NCBI GenBank assembly: GCA_039096225.1
Contig: JBBPEB010000032.1
Coordinates: forward strand, 965,501 to 1,029,500
Direction: 5' to 3'
Length of the DNA: 64,000 bases
From: Blastocystis sp. Blastoise
Taxonomy: Eukaryota > Sar > Bigyra > Opalinata > Blastocystidae
The notes under the pieces were generated by a model. It did no database searches. It saw only the letters and a list, made by a program, of their open reading frames with translations, and was not told where the DNA came from. The translations under genes and the position numbers were made by a program. Positions 52,788-64,000 of the stretch are shown here, piece after piece. Each line of letters starts with the position of its first letter. Position 1 is the first letter of the stretch.

Positions 52788-54350
52788 CATGGGATCTCCA
52801 ATTTCTGCATAAGGAGGAAGACCTTCAGCCATCTCAATTGCAGTAATGCCTATATAATAATAATAATAAATAATAATAATAATAATAATAATAAATAATA
52901 ATAAATATATATATATATACCGAGACTCCAAATATCACATGCTTCGTTATAACCCGCGCCACGAATAACTTCTGGCGCCATCCAGTGAGGGGTTCCCACC
53001 AAACTACATCTACTTTCTTCTTCTTTAGTTAATACGGCAGACCCTCCGAAATCCCCAATAAACACGTGACCTTCAAGATCTAATAAGATATTCTCACTCT
53101 TAATATCTATATATAATAATAATATATAATATATAATAATAATAATAAACATAAACATAAACATAAACATAAACATAATAATAATAATAACATTATATAC
53201 CTCTATGTAATTGAAATCGTTGATGCATATATAATAATCCATTTAATGTTTCTCTCATTATATAAGCAATAACTTCTTCCGGAAAGGCCACTTGTGTGTC
53301 GAGTAAGTTACCGAGAGAACCACCATTAATATATTGCATTATAATCTAGAATATATATGGTTATAAATATATACATAATATCATTAAAATATATAGAATA
53401 AAAATAATAATAATACAAATAATTGAAATATATACAAATAATTTCTTTATTCCATCTTTATCTGTATAATAATAAGTAGCATAAGTCTGAACGACTTGAG
53501 GACAATTGACACGTTTTTGAAATGCAATTTCACGAATCATATCGCTCAGATTTCCTTCGTCGCGAATAACTTTCATAGCATATTTTGGTAATGGATATTT
53601 CTTGGAAATTGACTTGACAAGATATCTATATATATATATATATAATTTAAATAATCATAATAATAACAAAAGTATGTTTATTATTAAAAAACGAAATAAC
53701 AAAATACACAGCACCATAAGCACCTTCACCAAGTTTCTTTTCAATGGAAAAATAAGAATAAGGATCTTCTTGTATAATATCCACAGCTATAAAATAAAAT
53801 TTAAAAAATAATAATAATAAAATATAATAATAATAAAAAAAATATAATAATAATAAAAAAATATAATAATAATAAACAAATATAATAATAATAAAAAAAT
53901 ATAATAATAATAAAAAAATATTATAATACTAAATAATTAATAAATAAAAGAAATACCTGTAGCAACAAATTGATCTAAGGTTTTTCTTCCTGGAATAACT
54001 AAGGCTTTACTGAATCGTTGAACGCATTTTCGGTTTTCAATATCACCACCTGAACCTGAAGAAAGAGCAGCTTCACTAAATTCCTCAGATGGGTTATCTA
54101 TTTATCAGAAAAAAAAAATAGAAAAATATTGTTTCTTTGATTTAAAACACATACTAATGTCTGGAAGACGGTTCAGAATAGGATCTCTATTAGCATAGGC
54201 TATATATAGAAATAGAACCCTATCATTTATAATAGATATAAATACTTTTTCTGATAGAGACGGACTTTGCAATACTCTTGGTATTCTAAAAAGGAATAAA
54301 AAGTTGAATAACTAGCTGCGTACATCTTTTTTGAATGCTTTTAAAAACAT
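52390..54350 (-). CDS. STE20/GCK-type protein kinase
   Basis: Serine/threonine kinase of the STE20 superfamily. Eleven exons, 5' to 3': 54350-54324, 54285-54246, 54199-54155, 54097-53957, 53786-53708, 53625-53436, 53345-53201, 53106-52921, 52849-52785, 52722-52621 and 52524-52390, giving 384 residues in frame. Motifs are GEGAYGAVYLV, the YAMKVIRDE lysine, IIMQYINGGSL, LHRDIKSENILL, GDFGGSAVL (DFG), SLVGTPHWMAPEVI (the STE20 signature loop) and CDIWSLGITAIEMAEG. About 110 basic residues precede the kinase domain, and only about 45 residues follow subdomain XI (HNFLTKAYDREQIKEF). No CRIB or SARAH domain is evident, so the PAK and MST subfamilies are not assigned. The first exon has only nine codons. 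Confidence 0.93.
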
Positions 54351-54939
54351 GGCTTCTTAAACAAATAGTATATTATAACCTTTAAAAATTAGATTTGATT
54401 TGTGCGTCTTAATAAAGAATCTTCTGTATTTTCAATACGAAAATCGCGGTTTCTTTGTTTTTTCTACTGATATTTGAGTTCTTTTCAGAAATAGAGAAAC
54501 CACTCTGTTTTACTTATATTTTTTGTTCATTATTGTATGTTAATTGATTTATTGCGTTTTAAAAGTATTCTGAAGAACCACAATTTGAAATATTTATGCT
54601 ATCGGAACAATTCTCTTTTTTCATTGTTGTCATTAGATTTTATTTTATGATAGAAAATTATTAGAAAAGTGAGCATCAACTGGAAACATATAGCCTTCCC
54701 AGTATTATTAGTTTAGAATGATGTTATTAAGACGAAATGAACATGACGTCATTTGCTTTTTAGACACAAAGATCTTCGTATTGTGTTAATAAAAGCTAAT
54801 GAAGAACATAAATTAGTAGTTGCTTTATAAAAAAAAAAAATACTTACATATGCTTATAAATAAATAACTTAAATTAGTATTCATGCCATTAATATGAGTA
54901 AAAAACAAAAGTTACAACTGATATGAAAATAATAGTTAT
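54351..54939. other. Intergenic region between two minus-strand genes
   Basis: AT-rich sequence between the kinase start and the end of the BRO1 gene. Nothing is recognised. Confidence 0.5.
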
Positions 54940-57900
54940 TCATTGCTTTGCATGACAGACTGGACAAATGTTTAGTTTGGCTTGAATGGACATATGACCT
55001 ATAAAAGAATGAAATATAATATTAAGAAATAATTGTTTGTACTATAACTATATACATGTTCGACAAGTTTTGACCTATAGAAATAAAAAATAATTTATAA
55101 GTAATAATAGTAAAATAATATAAAAGTACGTTTTCTTTAGAAATTTGTATTGTATTGACTTTACATTCTATAGAAAAAAAATAAAAACTATCAACTATTA
55201 GAAAAGAATAAGAAATAAAAAATTATATATATTCTTTTACCTTTAGGAAATATAGAAAATCCTTCTTTCTCTACAAGTTCTCGAATTTCTTCTTTTTCTT
55301 CAAGGGAAACAGATTGAATAGTACTTTCAAGTTTATTTTTCTGGATGTTCGTTGTAGATGGATTTGTGTTCGTTGATTTTGATAGAATATGAGAGAGAGA
55401 TGGAGGTATTGGGGGTTGTAGTGCTTTAGTTGTGGGAAAAGACGAGGGAGGATGAGATGGAGAATGTAATACAGATAGATTAGGAAATCCTGGAAGAGAA
55501 GAAAGAAGAGATTCTAGTTGTGAAGAAGAAGAAGAAGAAGAAGAAATATGTTGATTATTGTGTGTTACTCTAGGGGAGTTGATTTGAGAATCAATAGGTG
55601 AGTTTTTCTGTTTATTTTCATTAAGATATTCAACTGGATGGTTTTGAATAATAGTATTTATAGCTTTACTAGCATCAGTGAAAGATGGAGAAGAAGAAGA
55701 AAATGATGAAGATGAAGAAGAGAGTTTCATTTCAGTAGTAGGATGTATAGATATAGGATTAGATGTATGTTTTTCTTGGTAATCCTTCGTATGTGAAGGG
55801 ATATCAAGATCCTCTGAAGGGGAGGGAATTGAAAGAGAAGATGATGAAGAAGTAAGAATAGTATTCTTTTGACCGTTAATTATAGTTATAAGATCTATGG
55901 ACTCTTGTTTACGCAATAATATATGTTCATGAATGTCCTATATATATAAGTATATAATTATAATATGAAGAAAATAATTATTAATATTGGTAGAATGAAT
56001 AGTATATAGAATTAATATCGAATCATAAATATACTACTTTAAGATCTTGAATAATTTTCAACATCGATAAGTAATTGTAATAACGTGTAAGATATTTAGT
56101 ATATATATCTATATAGGTAGATGAATAGAGTAGATATTTATTAAGAAGAAGTCGAATTTCCTTTCGTTGCTTTGAATTTGATAATTGATATTCTTTTATT
56201 TTTGCCTAAAAGAGAAGGTTTTAGTATAATAATAAGATTAGGAAGATAATAAATAAAATAAATAGAATAAATACAATATATAATAAATAGAATATATAAT
56301 AAATAGAATATATAATAAATATAATAAATATAATAAATATAATAAATATAATAAATATAATAAATATAATAAATATAATAAATAATAAATATAATAAATA
56401 TAATAAATATAATAAATATAATAAATATAATAATAATAATAAAAAAAAAGAATAAATAAAATGAATACATATAAAAAAGTTAAATATTCTCCTTGTTTTT
56501 GTAATTCTGTTTTGATGATATATTCATTTTGTTTAAGAGTATTTCTAAGAGAGTCTTTGGCTGATTGTATGGTTTCAGCATCTGAAAGTCGACTGAAATG
56601 GTCATGATAAGAAAGAAGTTGACTAGGAAATATCTTGACAGAAGAAAATACTGTTTCTCTTTCTGTTAAATAAACATTAATATTTTTATATGCAGATTTT
56701 GCTATATCTCGTAATCGTTGTTGAGTAGAATTTATAGGAGTTATAAAGGAATGAAAATAAGATCTATATATAAGAATAGATAAAGAGGGTAAAGTATAAA
56801 GACACAATATAGTATATATATATATATAAACATATACTTATTGACATGGTTTAAAATATTGACATTATGTAAGTATTGAACACGTTTATAGAGTTCTTCA
56901 TCTTCTTTCTTATAAGATTGATAGATATTCGCTATAGATGATATTTGTGTAATTACAGAGGTATTCCAGGAGGAAGGACAATTCTGAGTCCATAAAGAAC
57001 CATATCTATATATATATAGTTTATCATAATTATAACGTAGAATATCGTATATAGTTGTATACATTTGTATATATTGAGAATAATCTTGTTGATCTTGTAT
57101 AACACCAATAGCTAAAGACTCGTAAATCTCTATATATATATATATATATGTTTATATAGGATATATCTTAAAGTGAGATAATATATACCGTTAATTCCAT
57201 ATTTAAGTTCACAAATAGAACTTTGAAATTGTTCTAATGTCTGTATATCTCCCTATATATATATATATATAGGCTAATATCGATTATATGTAAATAATAG
57301 GATAACATTCATTATATATATATATACAAGATAAATAATAGTATTACATCGATTATAAATCATATCTACAAAAGAAATTGAAGGATAATCACAATCAATC
57401 TATATATATACATATATATATATATATTATATATATATATATTATATACAATATCAGGAATTGATTCTGTTTGAAAATAATGATTAAGTTCCTGTTTACT
57501 CCTTTGAATATCTTTCTCAATATTAACCAATGTTTTAGAGATAGATAATTTATAATCAGATATATTATTATGTATCTATATATAATAATAAATATAAATT
57601 AATATAAATATAATATAAATAATATAAATAATATAAATATAATAAAAAAATAAATATAGATATAATAAATAATATAAAAATAATTAAAAAAATAAATATA
57701 AATATAATAATATAAAAATAATAAAAATAATAAATGTTTATATCAGTAATACAATTTATAATTTAAAATACCTGAATGATCGTTTTTGAAGTAGCGAATG
57801 GATGAGAGAGAGGAGATACACAATATATATCATTATCATTATAGGTCTATGCATTATATATATATATATAAGGAGATAGAAATATATACAGATAACTTTA

Positions 57901-59923
57901 AAATATCAGGAAATTCAAAGAAATGAATTGAAGAAGAAACATTACTGTTCTATATAAATCATATATATTATTGGATTTATATATTAATTAGAGAATACTT
58001 GAATAAATAGCAAAAAAAAAACTAAAGTAATGAAACATACAAGTATATAAATATATAAAATAAATATACAGAATTGATATGTAGTTCATTCATTTTATTC
58101 ATAGCAAGCTTCAAGGATGCAAATAATTCTTCATATATGAATGCGTATCGCGTATATAGTTCTTTCCAATCCTTAGTAAAAGGGGAATAATCAGTATTAT
58201 TCATAATAATAGAATTCTCTTCTAATAATAGACGACAATTCTTTAAGATCTCCTATATATATATATAATATCAAGTTGATAAAATAGATATATATTTCTA
58301 TTTATTATATTTAGGATCAATTAATAGTATATATTTATATGAAATACTATTTAAATAACAATATATATATATAAAGTTACTTGTGTTCTTTGAGAGCAGT
58401 TGATTATATTATTTTGACATTCATTATATCGACATTGAATGCTTGATTTATCTTCTGTTTTAAAGTAAGGATCTAATGAATTATATTGAGGAGGAGAAGA
58501 AGGAGATGGAGACAGAGAAGGAGACGCAGTTATTTGTGACTGTAAATAATAATGTAATGATTGTAGTATAGATATATAATGATCAAATAACCTTAAATAT
58601 GCTTTTATCTGGTATAAAAAACTATTGTACTATAGAAGAATCAATAGAATTATAAAAAACACTATAAATAACATGAAGAAATAAGTTATTCTTAAAATGA
58701 AAATAAATAAAATAATATAGAATAAACATACTTTTATAATAAAATAATAGCTTTTATTATAAAGACGAATGTTGTTTTCAATATAAGAGGATGCATCTGA
58801 TAAATATGTATAAATCTTATAAAAGAGACCAGACTTTGTATAATCATTTAATTGAATCTCAATACTACCTCCATATAATATATAAAAACAACCAAAGAAA
58901 AGATTCTCATACTACGTATATATAGGTAATAGAATTAATAATATATATTAATATATATTAAAAATTATCTTAAAAAACATAATAATATATATATATGTAT
59001 ATATATTTATCTTAGAAAAACATAAATAATAATAATATTTATACAAAAATTATCTAAAAAAAAATAATAATAATAATATATATGTATTTATCTTAGAATA
59101 AAATAAATAATGATATATATGTATTTATCTCACAACATAGTAAATAATAATAATAATAACTAAAAATAATAATAATAACAAATATAATTATATATATATA
59201 TATATATATAAAATACTATATACCATGTCTAATCCATCGTTTGTAAGTTCAGGACTCATTTCATTATGATCTAAACATGGATTAATAAACTGTTTTATAT
59301 ATCGAAGTAAACTTATCGCTTCTTCAAATGAACGAGTTCCAGTAATCACATCTAACAAAGGTGGTTCATTCTATAGAAATACGTTCATAATATAAACAAG
59401 AATTTTTTTGTTGACAATTATAAATAAAATATACAAATAGGATATTCATGGAAGGATTCACAATGGCAAAAACTAAATTAATCAAAATATGTTGTTTTTC
59501 AAAAAGAATTGTTTGACCATAAGAAATATTATTTAAAAAAGGATTTATCCACGTAAACATACATTCTTTTTTCTATAGGAAATTCACTTAGATTGTGACG
59601 AAATAAATAAAAAAAATAAATAATTAAGGAAATACTGAATCAAATTGATAAGGCATAACAGATTCGATTATGGATATATAATAAACAAATTCTTCTACGA
59701 GTTGCTTAATAATATGAGTTGGTATGGAACTCAGATCTTGTAACTGTTTTCGGGTATTGTCATAATTGCTACAGAATGAATTCAAGTCAGATAGATCGAT
59801 CTATAATTAATATAAATAATGAATTAAATACTAAAATACTGATGGATCAGCTTCAAGGATTTGGGATTTTATAATATATGAAACATTTTTTCTAGAAGTA
59901 GTATAATATGGGAAATCAATCAT
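54940..59923 (-). CDS. BRO1/ALIX-like ESCRT-associated protein with C-terminal zinc ribbon
   Basis: Nineteen exons, 5' to 3': 59923-59840, 59800-59636, 59572-59435, 59370-59224, 58911-58732, 58629-58381, 58252-58070, 57949-57890, 57846-57772, 57575-57450, 57399-57328, 57252-57189, 57129-56838, 56763-56469, 56205-56038, 55937-55241, 55167-55130, 55074-55056 and 54998-54940, giving 1,036 residues. The N-terminal part reads as a BRO1 domain: MFTWINPF ... LFEKQHILINLVFAIV matches the FTW-FEK-VLFNxAA region, and NDNDIYCVSPLSHPFA matches the DNDFIYHDxVP region of ALIX. A helical arm region follows (about residues 480-760), then a Ser/Pro-rich stretch (PGFPNLSVLHSPSHPPSS, PPIPPSL). The last 40 residues form a CX2C-X10-CX2C ribbon (CRTC ... 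CPVC) spread over three tiny exons. BRO1 proteins bind ESCRT-III/CHMP4. A terminal zinc ribbon is not a feature I know in them. Confidence 0.82.
56256..56445. repeat. 9-bp satellite (ATAATAAAT) in BRO1 intron
   Basis: Tandem copies of the same 9-bp unit, in permuted register, that fills the AGC kinase intron at 48955-49267; it also reads as AAATATAAT. Confidence 0.9.
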
Positions 59924-60753
59924 TGTTAACGTATTAAAATGGACATAGCTATCTTGATATTGATTATATTAAGAGAAAAACCATTTTTTCATGGGTTACT
60001 TTTATCAACGAGTCAATTTATTGGAAAATGTTGATGGATTAGCCAATAAAAGGGTTATTCTTTGTTAACTTTATTTTTTTTTAATTGTTTTTATTGCTAT
60101 TTATGTGATTACGATTTCTTATTTAATGGGAAATGTTAGTGGAGTTTACATACAACTCACTGAACAATAAACCTCTTTTCTTTTGTCTTGTTTTATGTTT
60201 TATATTTTATGATTCTAGTCGTCCTGAGGTTAGTTGATGTTTCTAGGCTTTTAAAAATAAATCACTGATATTGATTTCATAAAAATCATGAAATAAGATA
60301 TATATTGTTTGATTGATTACAAATGACTGTTGGAACAAGTCTTGTTCAAGCTGTTCTTTGAGTGTATTTAGTTTTTAAGAGAATTTCATCACATTTTGTG
60401 TTTTGAAGTGTACAAGAAATTTATGGTTTTTTTTTGGTTGTTATAATGAAAGAGGGTTTTCATGGGACACTAGAATAGTTGCTTGGTAAATGATGATGAT
60501 CAGTATTCTATAAGAGAGGATGTGTGTATGTTTGTGTGAATAGAGAACAATATAAAGAAATGAGATACAGAAAATATACATAACACTAGTGATGGGAAAA
60601 GTTGAAGTTAATAAATATAGACTTAAATATTATTAAAAAATAAAATAAACTGGAAATGAAACATGATATAAATAGATATGAGCAATATATGTATTATAAT
60701 AGATATGATAAAAGCATTTAGATATTGAGAAGAAAAGAAGAGGTCTATTATTC
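59924..60753. other. Intergenic region
   Basis: AT-rich sequence with no supported exon; presumably the upstream region of the BRO1-like gene and the 3' flank of the TMEM198-like gene. Confidence 0.5.
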
Positions 60754-61057
60754 TTATTGCTTCTCAACATCTTTTTCACGATTATTATTATTTAATAAAG
60801 GAGATTTCTCTTGATTATCGGTATTCTTCTTTTTGAGATACTTTAAACTACGTTCTTCTTGTCTACTTTTAAGTGTTTTAGTAGTTTTAATAGGAACAGG
60901 AGTCTATATAATAATATTATATAATAATAATAATAAATATATATATATGTACAGTATTTAGAGTATTATTGAAAGGTGTATTCATTTTGATGGGAGTGAT
61001 GACGCTATAAATATGGAAATATATTAATAGAATATAATAATAATAATAATAATAAAC

Positions 61058-61113
<56 letters not shown>

Positions 61114-62670
61114 TTGGTTAATAATAATAATATCTCAGATAATAATAATAATAATAAATAATATATAATAATAATAATAATAATAATATATATATATACC
61201 TTGAAGAAGAAGTAGATGTTTTGGGTTGAACAAATGTTTCAAAAACAACATTTTCTTCATGTTGAATATTATCAAGTTTCTTGAAAGCACAACATTGGAA
61301 TACTGTTCCAAAAATGAATATAAACATGAAAATACCAAGATAGATATACCAATATATAGGGATATCATGATTATTGAAATATTCATAAAACTCGTCAGAA
61401 AGGGGATTTGGCCATTGACCTATAAATTGGCTTAATCTATATAGATATATTAATAATAATAATAATAGTAATTAAAAAAAAATAAGACAAACAAAATTGA
61501 ATGTATATATTATTAATATACCCAAAAGTAATAGCTAGAGACCCCAATATTGAAGTACAAAAGATGACACATTCCCTATAATAAGTAATAATAGAAAAAG
61601 AAATAATAACATAAATAAATAATAATAAACAAAATAAAAAGCTACATAATAAATAAAATAATAAATATAATAAAAAGCAACATAATAAACAACATAATAA
61701 ACATAATAAATTATAATAAATAATAATAATAAACATAATAAACATAATAAACATAATAAACAATAATAAACAAATAACAACATAATAAACATAATAAACA
61801 TAATAAACAATAATAAACAAATAACCATAATAAACATAATAAATAATAAATAATAAACAAATAACCATAATAACAACATAATAAACATAATAAACAAATA
61901 GCAATAATAATAATATTTCATACTTATATACAAGGGAGAAACCTGCCATTAACAGAGTAAAAAATAACATGGTGTAATACAATAAATAATCACTTCGAAC
62001 ACTAATAAAACCAATGGGAATACCATATATATAGAAAGAAAGAAGACAACCAACAATTGATCCTTTATATAATAATGAATTATTTATAATTATAAACAAA
62101 TAATAAAGTATAAATAAATATATATATATATATATATATATAAACATTGTTAATCTATTAAAATACCGTAAATAAAAGTACCAAATGGACTAAGAAGACA
62201 CATAAGAATACCTATGAAAATACCCATGCAAACGGCGACTACAATATTCACCCAAAGAAGAGATGATTGACTATTAAAACATTATAGATATGAATAAAAT
62301 GATAAATAAATACTCAACTGAAGAACTACATAAGTAATTACAAATAATTGCAGAAGGAATGGAACCAATAATAAAACCTACCAAGAAAAAAGTTGACTAC
62401 ACATAGAAATTATGTTATATTTTAATTTAAATAATAGTTGATAAATACTTTTAAAATCTTGAATCCGAGAGTAGCTTGTATAAGTCCAATAATCATTAAA
62501 AGAGCAATAAATATAATTCGATATTGTTGATAGAAATTAAGAATTTGAATCCAATCATTAGGATCAATGAAATCAGAAAAATCTTTTGGTCCAAATGGAT
62601 TTGAGGCTGTAGGCATAGCTACACTTCCAATAATGAACATGACAAAGAAAAGGGCTGTATAGCTTCTCAT
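60754..62670 (-). CDS. TMEM198/TM7SF3-like (DUF4203) multi-pass membrane protein
   Basis: Eight exons, 5' to 3': 62670-62449, 62396-62314, 62270-62167, 62062-61924, 61575-61522, 61436-61200, 61004-60953 and 60903-60754, giving 346 residues. A signal peptide (MRSYTALFFVMFIIGSVA) is followed by a lumenal segment and about seven or eight helices with glycine-rich, TMEM198-like spacing: GLIQATLGFKILK-STFFLVGFIIG, CMGIFIGILMCLLSPFGTFIYGG and GSIVGCLLSFYIYGIPIGF. A final helix (YLGIFMFIFIFGTVF) is followed by Cys-Cys and a charged tail of about 100 residues ending KDVEKQ. TMEM198 acts in Wnt signalling in animals; here the role is unknown. The family call rests on the pattern of helices, so moderate confidence. 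Confidence 0.78.
61640..61905. repeat. AACATAATA satellite in TMEM198-like intron
   Basis: Degenerate tandem 9-bp units (AACATAATA, related to AAATATAAT elsewhere in this window) fill the intron between the fourth and fifth exons. Confidence 0.85.
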
Positions 62671-63098
62671 CAAATATCGACTGTATAAAAAAATAAATAG
62701 AAATAAAATTAAAAAACACAATAGAAAAAAATCATTTTTTATAAATGAGATTAATTTGAATATTTAAGGTCATTTTTAAGTTTTATCGTGAATAATGAAA
62801 GAACACATTGGCGATAGTAAAATAGTTTATTTTCATATATATATATTCTTTTGGATAAATTATTTTGCTTTTGAATGATTAGTTATGAATGAATATAGTA
62901 TATTTGTTTTGATGAATAAAGATAATAATAGTTAAAAAGATAATCATAATAAATAAAAAACGATTATACAAAACAAAAAGTGTATAAGATATAATATTGT
63001 TAAAAACATACACGTACATATAGACATAGAAGTAAACAAATAAACAATTGGATAAAATATAAAATAAGATGAGTCTGACTTGAATCAAAAAAAATAAA
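62671..63098. other. Intergenic region
   Basis: AT-rich sequence between two minus-strand genes. Nothing is recognised. Confidence 0.5.
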
Positions 63099-63379
63099 TT
63101 AATTGTCTTTCTTATATATTTTGACTTGATTGTCTTTCCATAAGGCAATAGGTTCAAGATGGAATGAAGCCATTGGAATCATGTAAAATTTCAATAATCT
63201 ACATTGTTCAGGATTAAGTATTTTTCCTTCTTCACAAACTAAATATTCTTTTGTTAAAGTTAAAACACCATCTTTTAATATAACAGGAAGCTTCAACTTT
63301 TTGAATTCTTCTAACATCGAATGAGCAAATGGCATAGGTCCTTCAGGAATAACAAATTTCTATTAAAAAAAATGTTTTA

Positions 63380-63435
<56 letters not shown>

Positions 63436-64000
63436 AAATAAAATAAACAATTATAAATACATACTTGAGTTGAAATAAATCCACTACGGGCATAATCTTG
63501 AATGTGATATTCTGAGAAAAACTTAAGAACTTCTTCTTCAGATCTGTTTGTCATAAATAAAGTAGCATTACCATTTAAAAAAGGAGCTAATTCATGGATA
63601 TTATCTCTATATTCTTCAGCAGTTGTCTTACCAAGAGCAAATGACATAACTCTATTTTTTCCTAAAAAGAATCTATACATGATAAAATATATTTTTCTTA
63701 TGTAAATTAAATGATATGAATAAGCGTATCGACATGTACACGAAAGTTAAAGGAAATAATATAATCAAAATATAAAGATATATACCTTGAATCAGCAAAT
63801 TGAGCACGAAGTTCTTTAAAAGCATTAGATCTCATATTGAAAAAATCAAAAACATAGACACTAGAATATTCATCTACAGCTGCACGAATCTTATTCACTA
63901 AATCGTCTTTTAATTCTTTTCCTTTTTTGTCAGTTTTAGTTAAACTTACTAATATTTATAAAATACTTTATTCATAATCTATATAACATACCAACACGGC
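63099..64000 (-). CDS. MRTO4: MRTO4 (Mrt4) ribosome assembly factor, 5' end outside the window
   Basis: Nucleolar uL10/P0 paralogue that holds the P-stalk site during 60S maturation and is later exchanged for P0. Visible exons, 5' to 3': 64000-63992 (partial), 63948-63786, 63672-63465 and 63359-63099. The readable product starts RVVSLTKTDKKGKE and continues VYVFDFFNMRSNAFKELR, FFLGKNRVMSFALGK, NGNATLFMTNRSEEEV, the F-x-xPEGP segment VIPEGPMPF, and LPVILKDGVLTL. It ends ALWKDNQVKIYKKDN without the acidic P0 tail, as expected for Mrt4 rather than P0. Only the first few residues, up to the basic N-terminus, are missing. An AAAT tetranucleotide run lies in the last intron (about 63376-63433). Confidence 0.95.
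63376..63433. repeat. AAAT tetranucleotide microsatellite
   Basis: About 14 tandem AAAT/ATAA units lie in the last MRTO4 intron. Confidence 0.95.

Noticed and set aside
57450-57575. Apparent 2-nt frameshift in a BRO1 exon
   Set aside because: A recount of TTTTAGAGATAGATAA showed the exon to be 126 nt and in frame.

Overview
This window is nuclear DNA from a microbial eukaryote with an extremely AT-rich, intron-dense genome. I placed 19 protein genes with confidence, one tentative gene and one tRNA. I could reconcile reading frame and splice phase for about 110 introns. Most begin GTAT (very often GTATAT) and end (T)ATAG, and they are largely built of TA, TAA/TTA or 9-bp repeats. Exons use the standard code and are clearly less AT-rich than the flanks. 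I cannot name the organism. A PPi-dependent phosphofructokinase suggests PPi-linked glycolysis, as in many anaerobic protists, and a small-Tim gene shows that a mitochondrion or mitochondrion-derived organelle exists. An AT-rich protist or early-branching fungus would fit.

Layout. 1-2.9 kb: microsatellites, a tentative mini-exon gene and a 194-bp tandem duplication. 2.9-7.8 kb: ER chaperone HYOU1/LHS1 (+) and RAB2 (-). 8.9 kb: tRNA-Ser(AGA). 9.6-16 kb: a 1,828-residue type I surface protein. 17.4-24.9 kb: the CORVET subunit VPS8 in 17 exons. 25.3-27.2 kb: a folylpolyglutamate/dihydrofolate synthase. 27.9-32.4 kb: a multi-pass membrane protein, a membrane-anchored BTB-TLDc protein and a small membrane protein. 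33.0-34.5 kb: an EDR2-type DUF1336 protein. 34.8-39.8 kb: PPi-PFK, ribosomal protein eL42 and a PHP-domain phosphoesterase. 39.8-44.0 kb: a hAT transposon with a second inverted-repeat element inside it. 44.6-51.1 kb: a small Tim, UNC50, a 142-bp MITE and a PX-AGC kinase. 52.4-64 kb: a STE20/GCK kinase, a BRO1/ALIX-like protein ending in a zinc ribbon, a TMEM198-like protein and MRTO4, which runs off the window.

The genes are not an operon; orientation is mixed and functions are housekeeping. Membrane traffic is well represented: RAB2, VPS8, UNC50, the BRO1 protein and the PX kinase.

The most notable observations are: a probable U12-type AT-AC intron in the DUF1336 gene, forced by reading frame and by conserved family spacing; a 4.23-kb hAT element with a perfect 8-bp target duplication and a nested 2.8-kb element; a MITE with a 9-bp target duplication; a GC-AG intron in eL42; near-uniform GTAT donors; and an unusual zinc-ribbon tail on the BRO1 protein. 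I do not see a previously unknown multi-gene system. All splice models are by eye, so exon ends may be off by a base or two.
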